Both the position numbers and the translations under genes were made by a program. From the NCBI GenBank assembly GCA_947044365.1, contig OX345636.1, forward strand, positions 14,978,615 to 15,042,614: 64,000 bases of DNA. The letters are read 5' to 3'. A model generated the notes under the pieces. The model was not told where the DNA came from. It did no database searches and was given only the letters and a program-made list of their open reading frames with translations. The stretch is from Petrosia ficiformis. Taxonomy: Eukaryota; Porifera; Demospongiae; Haplosclerida; Petrosiidae. Positions 1 to 12,339 of this stretch are shown here, one piece after another; positions within the stretch are counted from its first letter, which is position 1; each line of letters begins with the position of its first letter.

Positions 1-1990
1 AAGTGTCTTGCTTCGTATTACCCACCAATGCTGCTTGTATAAACATCTATTGCAGTTTATTATATCAAAAGGGTGAGGTAATAATTTACATTTTAGTCCA
101 AAAAAGTCATGAATTTTTTAGAACAATTATCTGTGTAACCGATCGTTATTGTGAACAGATATTCAGATAGTAAAAGACAGGATCCGTTCCAGCCCTAGTA
201 ATTATCCATATATGTTGTTCTACGAAGAACAGCAAAGTAGGGGTGTGTATGTGTGTGTGGGCATGACAGGTTATTTATAATTTTGTTGCCACCTTCACTT
301 AAACTGATTAACAGCATAATTAAGGTCATGTACTTTAACAGATATTTCTGCAACATAAACAGTTAAAGAATTGCTGCTTTATTGCTCACTCACAAGCTTT
401 TGTGAGTCTTAAAGTGTGACTTCACTACAAATAATACCAGTCTATATGAATGATGACAATGGTGAAACAAAACAACTGAGACTACACTGTATAATTCTAT
501 TTGACATTAGACTGGTACACTAGAGATACTCTAGACAGATATGATAATATCATTCTTACTGGCTATAAAAAATTTTGGATTTTACTTTTTCTGTGGTTGC
601 TTTTGGAGCGATTTTAGAGTGAAACCACTTCAGGTACATGTATATACTGGATTATTCATTGTTTACACACTGTCATGTTGAAATGCTGAAATGTACAGAT
701 TTCCCCTCCCGAGATAAAACACTCACAGTAACTATAAATAATACTTCTCACTAACAGTACATGTGTATTTGGAAAAGCAATGGAAAGAAAAAAAACATGT
801 AGTACATTGTGTACATCTACATGTACATGTACATGTATATATAGCTACATATACATTAAGATTTGATTTTTCCAGGAAGGCAGCATGGCTCACCAACATT
901 TCGAGTTGAAACTCGGGCTGGGCAGTATACCGGTATTCTATATTCTTTCCTATACTGTGGTACGGCACTGCAAAATTTAGCATACAGAATACACATTTAA
1001 TTAAATATTTTACATGCCAGTGATGCCACACCCATACTTTCGAGTACGTGCCCAGCTGAAATATAGCGATTAAGACAACAATGGTATACATTACACAAAA
1101 GATGTTACATTTGTGTGTCGAGGAGTGGTAGACATTAAACAGAAGATGTTACATTGTGTGCTGAAGATTGTTACTGTTTTTGTGGTCATGCAAGTCAATT
1201 CATATAAACGACTTCTTGCTGAGCTAGTATGCCAAAAAGTAAGTTTTATAGATACACATGTAGGTCAGTATTGGGCATTGTTTGATGTCTACAAAACATT
1301 CGTGGGTATAACAAATTGTTGATCACGTGGTTAGTTGATATTTAGTTGTATTGTTATATTCTATTTGAAAATACCATGGTACTAATACCACCCAGCCCTA
1401 GTTGAAACCCCACATGTACATTGTACATTAAAGAGTGGTAGGGCAGATTTTCAAGACAAGACAAGAGGAGGTACAGTATTATGTATTACGTATGTCAGTT
1501 ATAGCCAAACACCTTCCTGGAACAAGCCCCAAGGAGTGATCAGTACACTCTAAGATAAGCAAGGTGTGATCTGCTAATGTGTTCACCAAATAGTCCCAAG
1601 TGCTTGTAATGATTGTGGTTTAGGATCAGCTGATTCTGAAAGTGGAGGAGTACCACAAAACCAACCCTCCAGCTGCACTTATTACACTTCTTAAGTGCTC
1701 ACTGTTGAGATGTAGATGTATTATTATAATTTAAAAAATACATGTAAGTACATGTAAAGGGATTTTTGTTTTGTTTGGGGAACATTCAATCATCCAAAAC
1801 ACATTACTCATTGGAGGTGTGGAGGTACAATGTATCTCCCTTCGGATGTTTCTTTTTCTAACCAAGGTCCTCTGACGTTACTTCTTTGAAATCAGAAGGC
1901 TTGTAGCTGAGATGTTACCATGAAGTAAATTTGGTCTGAAATCTGGGGGGGGGGGGGCAATCTACTCCCTCCCACTGTATAAAACCTTGA
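1..1990. other. Non-coding DNA left of the first MITE
   Basis: I see no credible coding exon here. The stretch is AT-rich, with many TACATGTA clusters (for example around 815-840). It contains one copy of a dispersed direct repeat (about 318-480) whose second copy lies at about 4843-5003. A poly-G run lies near 1945. It may be the first intron of the Eh1-motif gene at 8875-9720, which is transcribed leftwards and must continue beyond position 8875. Confidence 0.5.
318..480 (+). repeat. Dispersed direct repeat, copy 1
   Basis: A segment of about 160 bp, starting near AAGGTCATGTACTTTAAC and ending near AAACAACTGAG, is nearly identical to 4843-5003 in the same orientation. It includes the small palindrome CTCACAAGCTTTTGTGAG. 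No coding potential was seen. Confidence 0.75.
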
Positions 1991-1994
1991 AGTA

Positions 1995-2875
1995 CAGTAG
2001 GCACAAATAAAAAGGTTACATGTTTCTGTTTTTGCAAAACAGAATTCCATTTCCCTTTTAAACAGAAACGGAAGAATCAAAAACAGAAACGACAACGGAA
2101 AAGAAAACAGAAACGGCATTACACGAATTTTTAATTTAATTAAAATTAATAGGGGTGTGGCTCAGTAACGTGCATGCGTAATTGAGTCTCATAGGTGTTG
2201 ATAGAGAAAGATGAGCTGCTTCTTGTTAAGTGGGTTGATAACAATTGTAAGCGGTATGATTGGAAAATAAATAAAGAATATGTTGCTAACATTGTTAGGG
2301 AAAAACATGGAAAGCTAAAAGCTAGAGAAAAGTTGAAGTATACAGTTCGTGGTAACACTAGTCTGGAATGCTGAGATTGTAGAGTATCCTGTATAGCAGT
2401 GGTTCTCATCGTCACTTCGCATCTTTGTCTCTACAATCTTTAGCATCTCCAGATCCTCCTCTTCGCTTGATTGTTTCATCCATTTCGTATTTCTTCAGAA
2501 CAAGGAAACTGTCTACCTTGTGGTGGGTACACCTTCCGCCAAGTAATCAGCAACATCTGCTCGATTGGTCCGTCCTTCGCCATGAACCAACTGTAATATA
2601 CGTGGTTTAACATATTCTGATAATACCATTATAATATTAAACAAAAAAAAAGACTTGGCAACAGAGAACACTAAATTACTAACACCGTGACACGTGCAAA
2701 TTACTAATTACGCCACACCCATACAAACCAGAAACGGATTCCGTTTCTCTTATTTTTTATTCCACTTGCTTTTCTGTGCTTTCACTTTCCTGTTTATAAA
2801 CGAAAACGGAAAAGACAAAATGGAAAGAGAACACACAAAACAGGAACAGTGTAACCTTTTTATTTGTGCCTACTG
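1995..2875. mobile_element. Mariner-like MITE (about 880 bp, TA target)
   Basis: The ends are inverted copies of CAGTAGGCACAAATAAAAAG, flanked on both sides by TA (1993-1994 and 2876-2877). A TA duplication and ends beginning CAGT are typical of Tc1/mariner-type non-autonomous elements. The interior holds purine-rich repeats of an ACAGAAACGG-like motif and no transposase frame. Assignment to the superfamily rests only on ends and target site. Confidence 0.6.
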
Positions 2876-3174
2876 TACATTGTACATGTAACTACATGTA
2901 CATGTGTATAAACAGTTAGTCAAACATTACAAGTACGTGTACATGTATAGCACTCTAAAATTCGAATTTGTGTATAATTATTTCGAATGTCTTAGAAGGT
3001 TTTGTCTATAGCTAATTAAGTTAGAAGTCAAGTAATTTAAAATTTTGAAAGTTATGGGCTTGACCAAAGTACTCCCACCTAAATACCAAATAGACATGTT
3101 TATTTTATTTTGAAAGGATTAACCAAACATTAATTTTAGTGGCCTACTTTAAAGTAATTTAATTAATTAGTTCC

Positions 3175-3905
3175 ATGAACCATGAAACTTGAGGGCTATT
3201 TATAACACAGGGCTGTTGTAAAATGGAGATCTGCTATATGAACCATGAAGCACAAGGGCTGTTTATTGTATAATATAACACAGGGCTGTTGTAAAATGGA
3301 GATCTGTTATACATGTATGAAGTTATGAACCATGAACTACAAGGGCTGTTTAATGTATAATATAAGTTATATAACCCATGGCTGTTGTAAAATGGAGATC
3401 TGCTAGCTACATGAAGTACAAAGGCTGTTGTACAGTGAAGATCTGCTATATGAACCATGAAGTACAAGGGCTGTTTAATGTACTGTATAATATAACACAA
3501 GGCTGTTATAAAATGGAGATCTGTTATATGAAGTTATGAACCATGAAGTACAAGGGCTGTTTAATGTAACACAGGGCTGCTGTACAATGGAGATCTGAAC
3601 CATGAACCAACCACAAGGGCTGTTTAATGTATAATAAAACACAAGGGTGTTGTACAATGGGGATCTGCTATATGAACCATGAACCACAAGGGCTGTTTAA
3701 TGTACAGTATAACACAGGTCTTTTGTACAATGAAGATCTGTTATATGAACCATGAACCACAAGGGCTGTTTAATGTACAGTATAACACAGGTCTTTTGTA
3801 CAATGGAGATCTGCTACAGTGTATATGAACCATGAAGCACAAGGGCTGTTTGTTGTACTATGGGCTGTTGTACAATGGAGATCTGCTTTATATAGCACTG
3901 GAGTA
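3175..3905. repeat. Irregular tandem repeat, about 60-100 bp units
   Basis: At least eight degenerate units share GAACCATGAA, CACAAGGGCTGTTTAATGTA, ACACAGGGCTGTTGTA and AATGGAGATCTGCTATATG. Unit length varies because internal blocks are gained and lost. Open frames across the array on the minus strand are products of the repetition and are not treated as genes. Confidence 0.85.
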
Positions 3906-3964
3906 AAAAAATCCTCATACATGTACATGTACATGATGTTACAGTACAGTACTTGAGCTGTGTG

Positions 3965-4070
3965 TGATGACCAGAGTTTTTGATAGGCTCATATCGTGTA
4001 CCATTGGCCCAAAGAGCTTCTATTTGGCACTGCACAGTTCTCTCTTTGGGCCATATGGCATAGTTACAAC
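3965..4070. mobile_element. Fragment of the GGCCCAAAGAGCTTC dispersed repeat
   Basis: Half of a dispersed element that is fuller at 18655-18875, 32954-33183 and 63262-63415. Shared pieces are TTTTTGATAGGCTCAT, ATTGGCCCAAAGAGCTTC, GCACTGCACAGTTCTCTCT and TTGGGCCA. It has no coding potential. Confidence 0.65.
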
Positions 4071-4842
4071 ATGTAATTATGATTATAATATATTGTCTCC
4101 AGCATACGTATATAATACACCAAAAGATTATATTTATGTACATGTATATATCATTGGTCATTTATGGGTGTGACTCTTATAACTATTAAAAGGTTAACTT
4201 CAGATTGTATAGAGTACTAATAAAGATTCTGCTATTACAGTATCAACTGAAATAGGACTGAGTGGCTGCTATCAACTTACATGTAACTCAATTCTTTTTT
4301 TAAATACAAAAAGTATATGAAAAATACGTGTATTTTATCTCTCCAAGTCTTACATTTTAGTCTCTGCTTTATTTCAAAAAAGAAAGGTCCTCATGAGTCC
4401 TGTGAAACATTGTAATGCTTAATGCTTACACGTGTGCAAATCACATGCACAGCACATGACCTTAAATAGGTGGAGCTAGAAAGTAACAAGAGCCAGTGCT
4501 TGATGTTGTAGCCAGGACTACCTCAATTGTGTTTGATTTGATGCAGTGCTTTGCTAGCGATAGTCATGATACGGTAGTAGTTATGTTTAGATGTGTGTAG
4601 TTGTCCCCCGGTGTCTTCTCAAGTCTGGAAATAGTAACCGTGAGTGAAATAAATTTTCATAACTTTATAACTGAAAGGTTTTAACAAAAGCCTCTTGTTA
4701 TTTTTGATCCTTGTATAATTTGAAGTTTGCCAGTAGCTCATTCGAGCTGCCAATGTTCCTAGTTTCCACCATTTTTTTGCAAACAGAGACACACAATATG
4801 ATTACCGTACCCTTCCACCTACACTTCACAGCGTGAGGATAA

Positions 4843-5003
4843 TTATGGTCATGTACTTTAACAGATATTTCAGCAACATAAACAGTTAAAGAATTGCTGA
4901 TTTATTGCTCACTCACAAGCTTTTGTGAGTCTTAAAGTGTGACTTCACTACAAATAATACCAGTCTATATGAATGATGACAATGGTGAAACAAAACAACT
5001 GAG
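4843..5003 (+). repeat. Dispersed direct repeat, copy 2
   Basis: Second copy of the repeat at 318-480, with only scattered substitutions over about 160 bp. The copies are about 4.5 kb apart. Ends are approximate, and similarity continues weakly to about 5060 (ACACTAGAGA and AACAGATATGA are shared). Confidence 0.75.
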
Positions 5004-5291
5004 AATATAATTCTATTTGGGTACACTAGAGACACCCTAAACAGATATGAATATCATTCTTAGTTTCTTACTGCCTATGAATGACAGCATCAAAGAGTCT
5101 GCAGTACACAAGTGGGCGTGACAGCATACAGTTTGTATAAGATTAACTGGTTATTACAGTGTCAATATCAGTGCAAAGCTCAAGGACTTTTGTACAACAG
5201 TGTACCATTATCAATAGTACTACCAATAGTACAATGTACTATTAACAGTACTATCAACAGTATTATCAACAGTATTATTAACAGTACTAAC

Positions 5292-5524
5292 CAGGGTATA
5301 ATCTAGGGGGGCGCAAGGGGGCAAATGCCCCCACCCCCCAGCATATGACACCATTACCAAATATATCATTAAATTCTCATTAAATTCTATTATATCATAC
5401 AGTACTACGTAATAGGGTTGCCTCTCCTGCCCGTGCCAAACGTGCCCCCCCTCCCCCCCCCCCCCCAAGTTTCTACAATTATTAATTTTGCCCCCTCAAG
5501 GACATATGTCTAGATTAAACCCTG
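5292..5524. mobile_element. Small inverted-repeat element inserted in a CAGTA repeat
   Basis: A 233-bp segment has imperfect inverted ends (AGGGTATAATCTAG on the left, CTAGATTAAACCCT on the right). It is flanked by CTAAC on both sides (5287-5291 and 5525-5529) and interrupts a simple repeat (ACAGTACTATCAACAGTA) that resumes after it. The interior has long C and G runs. It is probably a non-autonomous DNA transposon; the superfamily is uncertain. Confidence 0.55.
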
Positions 5525-5529
5525 CTAAC

Positions 5530-7190
5530 AATAATATTATCAATAGTATTATCAACAGTACTAAGGAGGTTTCAAAATATTCAACCCTTTTTGCCAGAAT
5601 CCTTTCCTAAGACAAATTTATCTATCTGAAGGCCTGACTACTGTACATGTACATGTAGTGATGTATATACTGAAACAATACTGTATTATGTAAACAAATC
5701 AGGGATAATAAAATGTGTTGTTTTAGTATAACAATCATCATCCCACTTTTAATTATTGTTATAATTAGTGTCAAAGTCACCAATGATCAAGTAATCAATT
5801 AGTGTTGTACCTATACTAGGTTTTGCCTATAATTCAGATACAGATTATCTAAAACTGCCTATACCTATATGTATACCTATATATACACGTACATGTGTTC
5901 ACTCCTTTTTCTAGTATACATGTATGTTCATGTGCATAACTAATATTTAGCACTGCTCTATATAGCCATTTCTGTTGGAAAATGAAACTCACAAACTACT
6001 AGAAAAGGTGGAAATACAATATGATTTTGACTGTTGTTTCAAAACGTGGTCTGTAAAGTATCTGTAATTGCCCTACACATGTTTATTACTTGCCTATACC
6101 TACAATGTATATTTACCTACATGTATACCATATAGGCACCTATACATTTACCTATACCAATATACATGTAGGTACAACACTATACTCAGTAGCAGGTGAA
6201 TAGTAGTTTTAACAGCAATGTTAATTCAACATCACAGCAATGAGACAATAACTACTATACTGTACTAACACTAAGGTACATGTAATTACTGAATAGGAAA
6301 CATCTGTGATTATTTTGTAAAAATATGCTCGTGTCACATGCATTGTACATGTATAAGTACATGTACATGTAGTTAAGAAAGTTGCCTTGGTCAATTAAGG
6401 GTGTGGTATGTAAATGATTGCACACTCTAGCTTCTGCACAGTGACATAGACTAGCAGTTTGGTAGTATGGAAAAAGCAGCTTGTAGAACTACAATTACAT
6501 GATATAACTGAATATATACAGTATGTATATTGCTAGTTAATATTCAGTATTACACTCTAGGACTTGCCGTGGAGGGGAATCCCAGGACATACCCATGTAT
6601 GAAACCTTGTCAATATTGAATTATAGATATATAATAATTATAATGTAAATTGACAACACAAGCAATCATAGGGATACTTTCCTCTCCATAGTCCATATAT
6701 CTTGTTATTGACATTATACTGTGTGTCACATGTAACACTCTCAAGTGCTAATTTGCAACCTCATCAAAACAATTAAACATCTGCACAGCATGTACATGTA
6801 CACATGTACATTACTTCCATACCATGTACATGTATGTACACACTGTACATGTTCTTTCTTTGTCATGATGGTGGAATTTTAGGCTTACATGAACATGTAC
6901 TTTCTGTATCATGATGTTTTTGGTACTGTCTCATCATAGCTGAAGTACTAGTACATAATAAGAAGTTCCTCCTCATAGCTACAGACTTGCATGTACATTA
7001 CATTCATTGTCATCATGTTGGCAAATATTTTCACATGTACATGTACATGATGAGAAATTCCTCCTTATATATGTATAGCTATATTTCTCAGTACATGTTA
7101 TACTTAACTGATAATCTAAAGTGGGAGTCAACTGTATGCACAACTATATGACTTTGAGTGACCAAACTCAACCCAGTACTACTAACAGTA
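5530..7190. other. Non-coding DNA, no gene seen
   Basis: AT-rich sequence with CCTATACCTA-type repeats near 5800-6180, which are related to the 54-bp palindromic array at 15905-16172. Around 6180-6290 there is a degenerate relative of the inverted-repeat element at 15399-15600. Many TACATGTA clusters occur. No exon with plausible splice sites was recognised. Confidence 0.5.
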
Positions 7191-7800
7191 CAGTGTGTAT
7201 GAACAACCTTTAGTTATGAAAGCTATCTAGCCACATTTAATAGGTACATGTACATGTAGATATATATGTACATGTACTATGATGTACTGTATACATGTAT
7301 GTACATGTACAATGTACATGTAAGTGGAGCTGGCATGTCTCTGTATTTCACAATAGTAAAGTATGTATGAACAACCTGTAGTTATGAAAGCTATCTAGCC
7401 ACATTTAATAGATAATACTCAGCTAGATGACATGTACAGAAGTGAACCTGGTACATGTATCAGTATTTCACAATAGTACAGTGTGTATGAACAAACTCTA
7501 TTTATGAAAGCTATCTAATACATAATACACAGCTAGATTGCATGTACTGTATATGTACATGTAAGTGAATCTGGTACACGTACATGTATCAGTATTTCAC
7601 AATAGTAAAGTATGTATGAACAACTTCTAGTTAAGAAAGCTACAGTGTATCCAGCCACATTTAATAGATAATACACAGGTAGATGGCATGTATAGTACAT
7701 GTATATGTGAACCTGATACATGTAAAGTAAAATGTGTATGAACAACCTCTAGTTATGAAAGCTGTCTAGCCACATTTAAGACAATGTAAAGGTACATTTA
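7190..7800. repeat. Tandem repeat, about 115-125 bp units
   Basis: About five units begin with GTATGAACAACCTCTAGTTA and continue with GAAAGCTATCTAGCCACA, AATAGATAATACACAGCTAG and a TACATGTA-rich spacer. The units are degenerate and separated by variable spacers. Non-coding. Confidence 0.8.
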
Positions 7801-8569
7801 TACATGTACATGTAGGAGACAATGTACATGTGTACATGTATACATTGTAAGTGGACCTGATACAACCATGTCTACACTATTACCATGACAACCTTTTAGC
7901 TTGTCACAATAATATACACACACATGTACAGGTTAGTAAAGCTACAATGTACATGTACATTGTACCTGGATTTCACATTTTTAGTGTATATGTTTAATAC
8001 ATGCACTTGTACATACATGTAATGACAATGGAATATACACAATGTAGAAGTCTATAGAAACTACAGTATACATGTATAATAATATTATATATCTGTATGT
8101 ATTTACATTGTCCATGTCCATGTACATGTACATGTATTATACACAAAAACTGTGAATTACAGTACTAAAATGTATTGTACATGTACATTTTGTATATACA
8201 TGTACATTGTACATTTACAAAGCTACATGTAAACATGTATTATGGCAGGGTTTCATTAGGTGGGGCATTTGCTTCTCCTTGGGATTTGTTAGCCAAAATG
8301 CACACCACAATAACCCTATACATGTATGTTCTCCTCCAAGTTTTTCAAATTTTGCCTCACCCTTGACAAATGTTCTGAACGAAAGCCTTTATGGTAATCC
8401 TTGTATTTGTTCTTTGGGCATGCATTTTGTTGGTAACCATAGTATACAAATCAAAAGTAATTGGAGTGCATATACTGTATTGTCTCATCCAAACCACACA
8501 TGTGCATGCTCAACAGATATTTTGTACACCAACATAATGCAATATTTTAAAAGTAAATGCATTGTAGGT

Positions 8570-8830
8570 AGTAGTGTTGTTTTAGCTAACTATAACTATA
8601 ACTAAAACCCCTTTTAGTAAGGCATTGTGACTTTTAGTTAATTAAACTATAACTAAATTACAGGTCTACTAATAACAATAATTAACTAAAATGAAAATTG
8701 GGCACTTTTAGTTAGTTAACTAAAACTCTTTTAGTAAGCCTAATATTATTTTAGACCATAACTGGAGTTTGATAAACTAGGCATACTATGACTATAAATA
8801 AAAGTTGTCATTATTGTCAAACTAAAACAA
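8570..8830. mobile_element. TTTTAGTTAACTAAA-family dispersed element
   Basis: One copy of an AT-rich family with the motifs TAGTGTTGTTTTAG, CTTTTAGTAAGGCATTGTGA and TTTTAGTTAGTTAACTAAA. Other copies lie at about 12340-12640, 16695-16870, 17815-18075 and 30370-30620, with a fragment near 32290-32410. Left and right ends are rough inverted copies of each other (TAGTGTTGTTTTAG near the left, CTAAAACAACACTA at 8822-8835), so it is likely a MITE. This copy ends about 40 bp before the splice donor of the Eh1 gene exon. Confidence 0.6.
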
Positions 8831-8874
8831 CACTAATTGTAGGTAGACACATAAAAGTATCACAAAGTACTCAC

Positions 8875-9343
8875 CTGATGTCACATGACCAGCTTGTGCT
8901 TGATGTGCGACAGCCATTGCATTTGTTCGATGGATAAGATTGGTTGGTGGTTGCAGAGACACACACATGTTCACTGGAGACATTACAACATGGCCTGCAT
9001 GACCCAGGGGAATCAGGTTCGATGAACAGTTTGGAGAAATTGGGGGCACATCCATTTTAATTTGTTTCTCTGTAATTTCTCCAGGAATTTCGCTCACTGA
9101 TGATCTTTTTCGTGAACCAATTTCATCTGAAAGAATATCAGAAATGGAGAATGATCTTGAACGAGTACCAGGACTGGATTGACTGGTATTACGAGATGGA
9201 GTATCACCTGCTACAGCACCACTGTTTCTATGGTGATCATAATATGACCTTGAAAAGTCTGCAGAGGTATTTTCTGGACTATGGTCTATGCAATATCGAG
9301 AATGTGGAGGGGTGCATACAATACTTGTTGCAACAGATGCCAT
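8875..9343 (-). CDS. First coding exon of an Eh1-motif transcription factor (partial)
   Basis: The coding exon runs from ATG at 9343-9341 to a splice donor CAG/GTGAGT at 8875/8874, giving 156 codons plus one base. The acceptor TTTTCTTCAG upstream supports an exon start near 9366. The peptide is Ser/Pro/Thr-rich and low in structure. Residues 64-71 read SFSISDIL, which fits the engrailed-homology-1 motif (F-x-I-x-x-I-L) that recruits Groucho/TLE corepressors. A basic patch (GSRKRSS) follows at about 76-82. Eh1 motifs are typical of NK/ANTP-class homeodomain and forkhead proteins. I found no homeodomain or forkhead exon to the left on this strand, so the DNA-binding domain must lie beyond the window and the family is inferred. 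An overlapping plus-strand frame (9100-9348) is a shadow. Confidence 0.6.
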
Positions 9344-9615
9344 CCTGAGCACTCTCAAAGCAATTCTGAAGAAAAGAGAGTTAAAATTATTTTATTGATA
9401 AATGATACAATTCTTTAACTCTACATAGAAATATGTTCTAACCCGTTAAAAGAATCATCAAAAAAAAAAACATAAAGTCCTTGTTCTATATCAATAAATT
9501 AATACAAAACTATTTGTTCAGTTAGCACCTTTCACAATACTTTTGGTGTTACAATAATTGTTCTTCACACAACTTCTTACAACATATCAAATAAATTGCT
9601 ATTTCTGAGTATCAC

Positions 9616-9720
9616 TTACCGACTTCACTGTTGAAAGTGACTCGAGCTAGTGCCTACTGCCTTAGTTCTGCAAAGTTCTTTCAAGTGCGTCTCTATCGGC
9701 ACTCTTTCTCTAGGGTTTTC
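9616..9720 (-). other. Probable 5' untranslated exon of the Eh1-motif gene
   Basis: A strong donor (GTCG/GTAAGTGATA) ends at about 9620/9619 on the minus strand and would splice to the acceptor near 9366, 23 bp upstream of the coding ATG. The sequence to its right is less AT-rich than its surroundings. The transcription start is not visible and the right edge is a guess. Confidence 0.35.
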
Positions 9721-9800
9721 CCGCCAAGTTGATATAGATCACGTGATTAAGTAATCATCTGTTCGCGGTTAATTACCCGGTACTTCAACGACTTCATAAA
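9700..9800 (-). promoter_or_regulatory. Candidate promoter of the Eh1-motif gene
   Basis: A short stretch richer in CpG than its neighbours, just upstream of the putative 5' exon. It contains CACGTG (an E-box palindrome, in ATCACGTGAT), TTCCCGCCAA (an E2F-like site) and TTCGCGG. These are sequence matches only; no TATA box is obvious. Confidence 0.3.
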
Positions 9801-10299
9801 ATTATTGTCTAGCGACATCACACTATATAGTATATACATACAATTGCAACAGCTGTATATGTAAGTTTGAGAGTTTATCCAGGGATTCATTCTTGTCACT
9901 ATAGTGTAGTAAAAATGGTTTATTCAGTTTGGGTGAAAATACCATTCCCTTTATCTTTTCTCCAACGCTGATAATTATCAAAACATAACAACAGTAGTTA
10001 AAATATAATAACAATAAATATAAGTCTAGAAGTTTGGAAATTAGGTCAATAATGTGCGTTCATTAGGCACCTTTAATTAAGAGTGTGGGTACAAGGCTAG
10101 TCATGCAAATAATTATTATTATCAACACACTGAGGTGTTCTAATGATTATGTAATATATAACCACAATAATATTATAGTGTGAACCATTCTGGATCTGCT
10201 ATAATAAATTCAAATATTTCTCCAGGGCCTCAGACCTCTAGCTCTATAAATTATGAAAATCATTATTATAACCTCTACAATACAAGGTGCTGCCTGATA

Positions 10300-10331
10300 A
10301 TGGATGATCAATCAGAATGGATTTTAATAAG
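10300..10331 (+). CDS. Possible first coding exon of a rightward gene
   Basis: ATG at 10300 opens ten codons (MDDQSEWILI) plus two bases and then a near-ideal donor AG/GTGAGTAAAC. It points away from the Eh1 gene, so a divergent gene pair is conceivable. No following exon was recognised, so this may be chance. Confidence 0.15.
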
Positions 10332-10339
10332 GTGAGTAA

Positions 10340-12050
10340 ACATGTATGGTAATGTACTGGTTCTGCTTATTTTTCAGGTGTATATAGGACCCTAAATTAA
10401 CAATTAAATTAGGACTGATACTAAGATTTTCATTCCCATACTCACAGCTTCTGCACCACCAGCCACAATCTCATAATAATAATTATAATACTTTATGATT
10501 TTTAGTATAATTAAGCATTAATGACCATTTGCTATATAGCTCATTATTTTACATAATTGTGAGAGTAGTAAGTTGGTTGCAGCCCCTCCTCTTTCAACCC
10601 TTCTCTAATGTGTGTCTGTACTATCTTCTTTGAAAGAAAAAGAAAATTATGTTTACAAATGTCAGCATCATTAATAGTATCATGTACATTACACTTTAAC
10701 ATCATTATTATTATAACAAAATTAATGATTTAACAATTGTCAGCATTCAAGGGGTATAAAAACATTTTATTAATTTTAGCCTAACAATCATTAGTTATTA
10801 ATGTTTGTTGTTCAATACTTGTACACCCAACGAGGGATACCATAGATCTGAGAAGAACAGAAAAAAAGAATGTCAAAATTAATGAATGCACTGCCACAAG
10901 TGTGAAGTGTGATTGCTGACAAGATAAAAATTGGAGACAATATAAATAGATCTATTATTCATAGTGTGTATGGTACAACAAGATGAATTGTGTTTTCATG
11001 TGCTCTTTGCTACCAGAAGTCTTCTAGAAGTGGTGAAATGGCAATTGTAAGTCATAACTTAAGAACGAAAAAGGGTTTTTAGACAAAGCCCGTTTAAGTT
11101 TGTTGATAGCTCAATCAAACAGCTAATGTTGTTAGTTGGGAACAGACAGAAAAGTTGATTATAGCAACCATCCACTCCACCTATACAGGCAAGGGTTAAT
11201 AACTTTTAGATTCATCATTCCATTAATTCGTATCCATTACTATTAACAATAACAAAACTACACCTACCTAATATTTATAATATCAGAACAACATACCATT
11301 ATAGGATGGGGAATATTTTGATTATCGTGATACTCGTGATTAAAATTTCCTGTGATAATCATATCGTCTAAATATTGCCATATCATGGTCACAAAAATAA
11401 CAATTATTGTGCCATAACTTCTGGTTTCAGTACTATCACATCTAAATCAGTTTTTCAACACAGTTTACTCAACAAATAAAAGGTAACAATTTGATTGTTG
11501 AATGAAATCTACATATATATGTAAGGTAGCCAATAATCACAATAATAGTGATACTTACACGTACAGACGTACAGACAATAACCAATAACTCATATTTGCA
11601 TAATTGCCCATCCCTATCTACATGTATATGTATAACACGTTAACTAGGGGTTTGCAATTGATCAATCAATCATGACTAATTGTAATATTGGTTCAAATCA
11701 ATGCCGAAAATCAAAGTACTTTAGAAGATGAATTATTACCAGGATGAAGTAATACAACTTTTATAGCTGTTTATGTATCTTAAATATTTTTTGGCAATGT
11801 CATTTACTGTAATTAAACTAGTAAACTGTACTTCATTTGCAAGTTTCATTTCAGCCCTATTTTGATAATCAATTAATTCACAAACAGTGCTAATATATTA
11901 ATTCAATAGTCACACACTCCTAAAATTAACGTAATGATGAACTATAGTAATTTCTACCCAAACAATTAGTTTGACTAATCCATTAAACCTGGATCTGTTG
12001 ATAACAGGTATTGGGCATCGACTAGTTGTAATTATATTACACATGATAAC
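10340..12050. other. Non-coding DNA, no gene seen
   Basis: AT-rich intergenic sequence with no recognisable exon, large repeat or RNA gene. It includes ordinary simple sequence and a few TACATGTA motifs. Confidence 0.5.
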
Positions 12051-12058
12051 ACTTGAGA

Positions 12059-12190
12059 TGGAAAGAAAGAAAAAAGAAAGACAGACACCTGAGGCAATGA
12101 AAAAATGAAAATGAGTTGCCTCAGGTGGGATTCAAACCCATGACATGTACACCTTTATTACCACATGCTCTTAATTGCATTAAGTTGAAA
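12059..12190 (-). mobile_element. tRNA-derived SINE, minus-strand copy
   Basis: On the minus strand this reads a degenerate tRNA-like head with a B-box-like GGTTTGAATCCCACC, then GAGGCAACTCATTTTCATT, CCTCAGGTGTCTGTC and a CTTT-rich tail. The same order of modules occurs at 30184-30352. It is a retroposed, decayed copy. Confidence 0.65.
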
Positions 12191-12339
12191 CCAACCTAAT
12201 CAAAAATTCATGAAAAATTGCATGTACCCATATGGTGTGGTGGTTACACATGTATTTCAAATTATGAATTTATAATGATTCAACTGTAACTCAATAATAC
12301 AATGTCATTGTCTCTAATATATACATGTATAATTATAAT

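Noticed and set aside
9100..9348. Plus-strand frame of 82 codons
   Set aside because: Fully overlaps the Eh1-motif coding exon on the other strand, which has splice sites and a recognisable motif; this one has neither.
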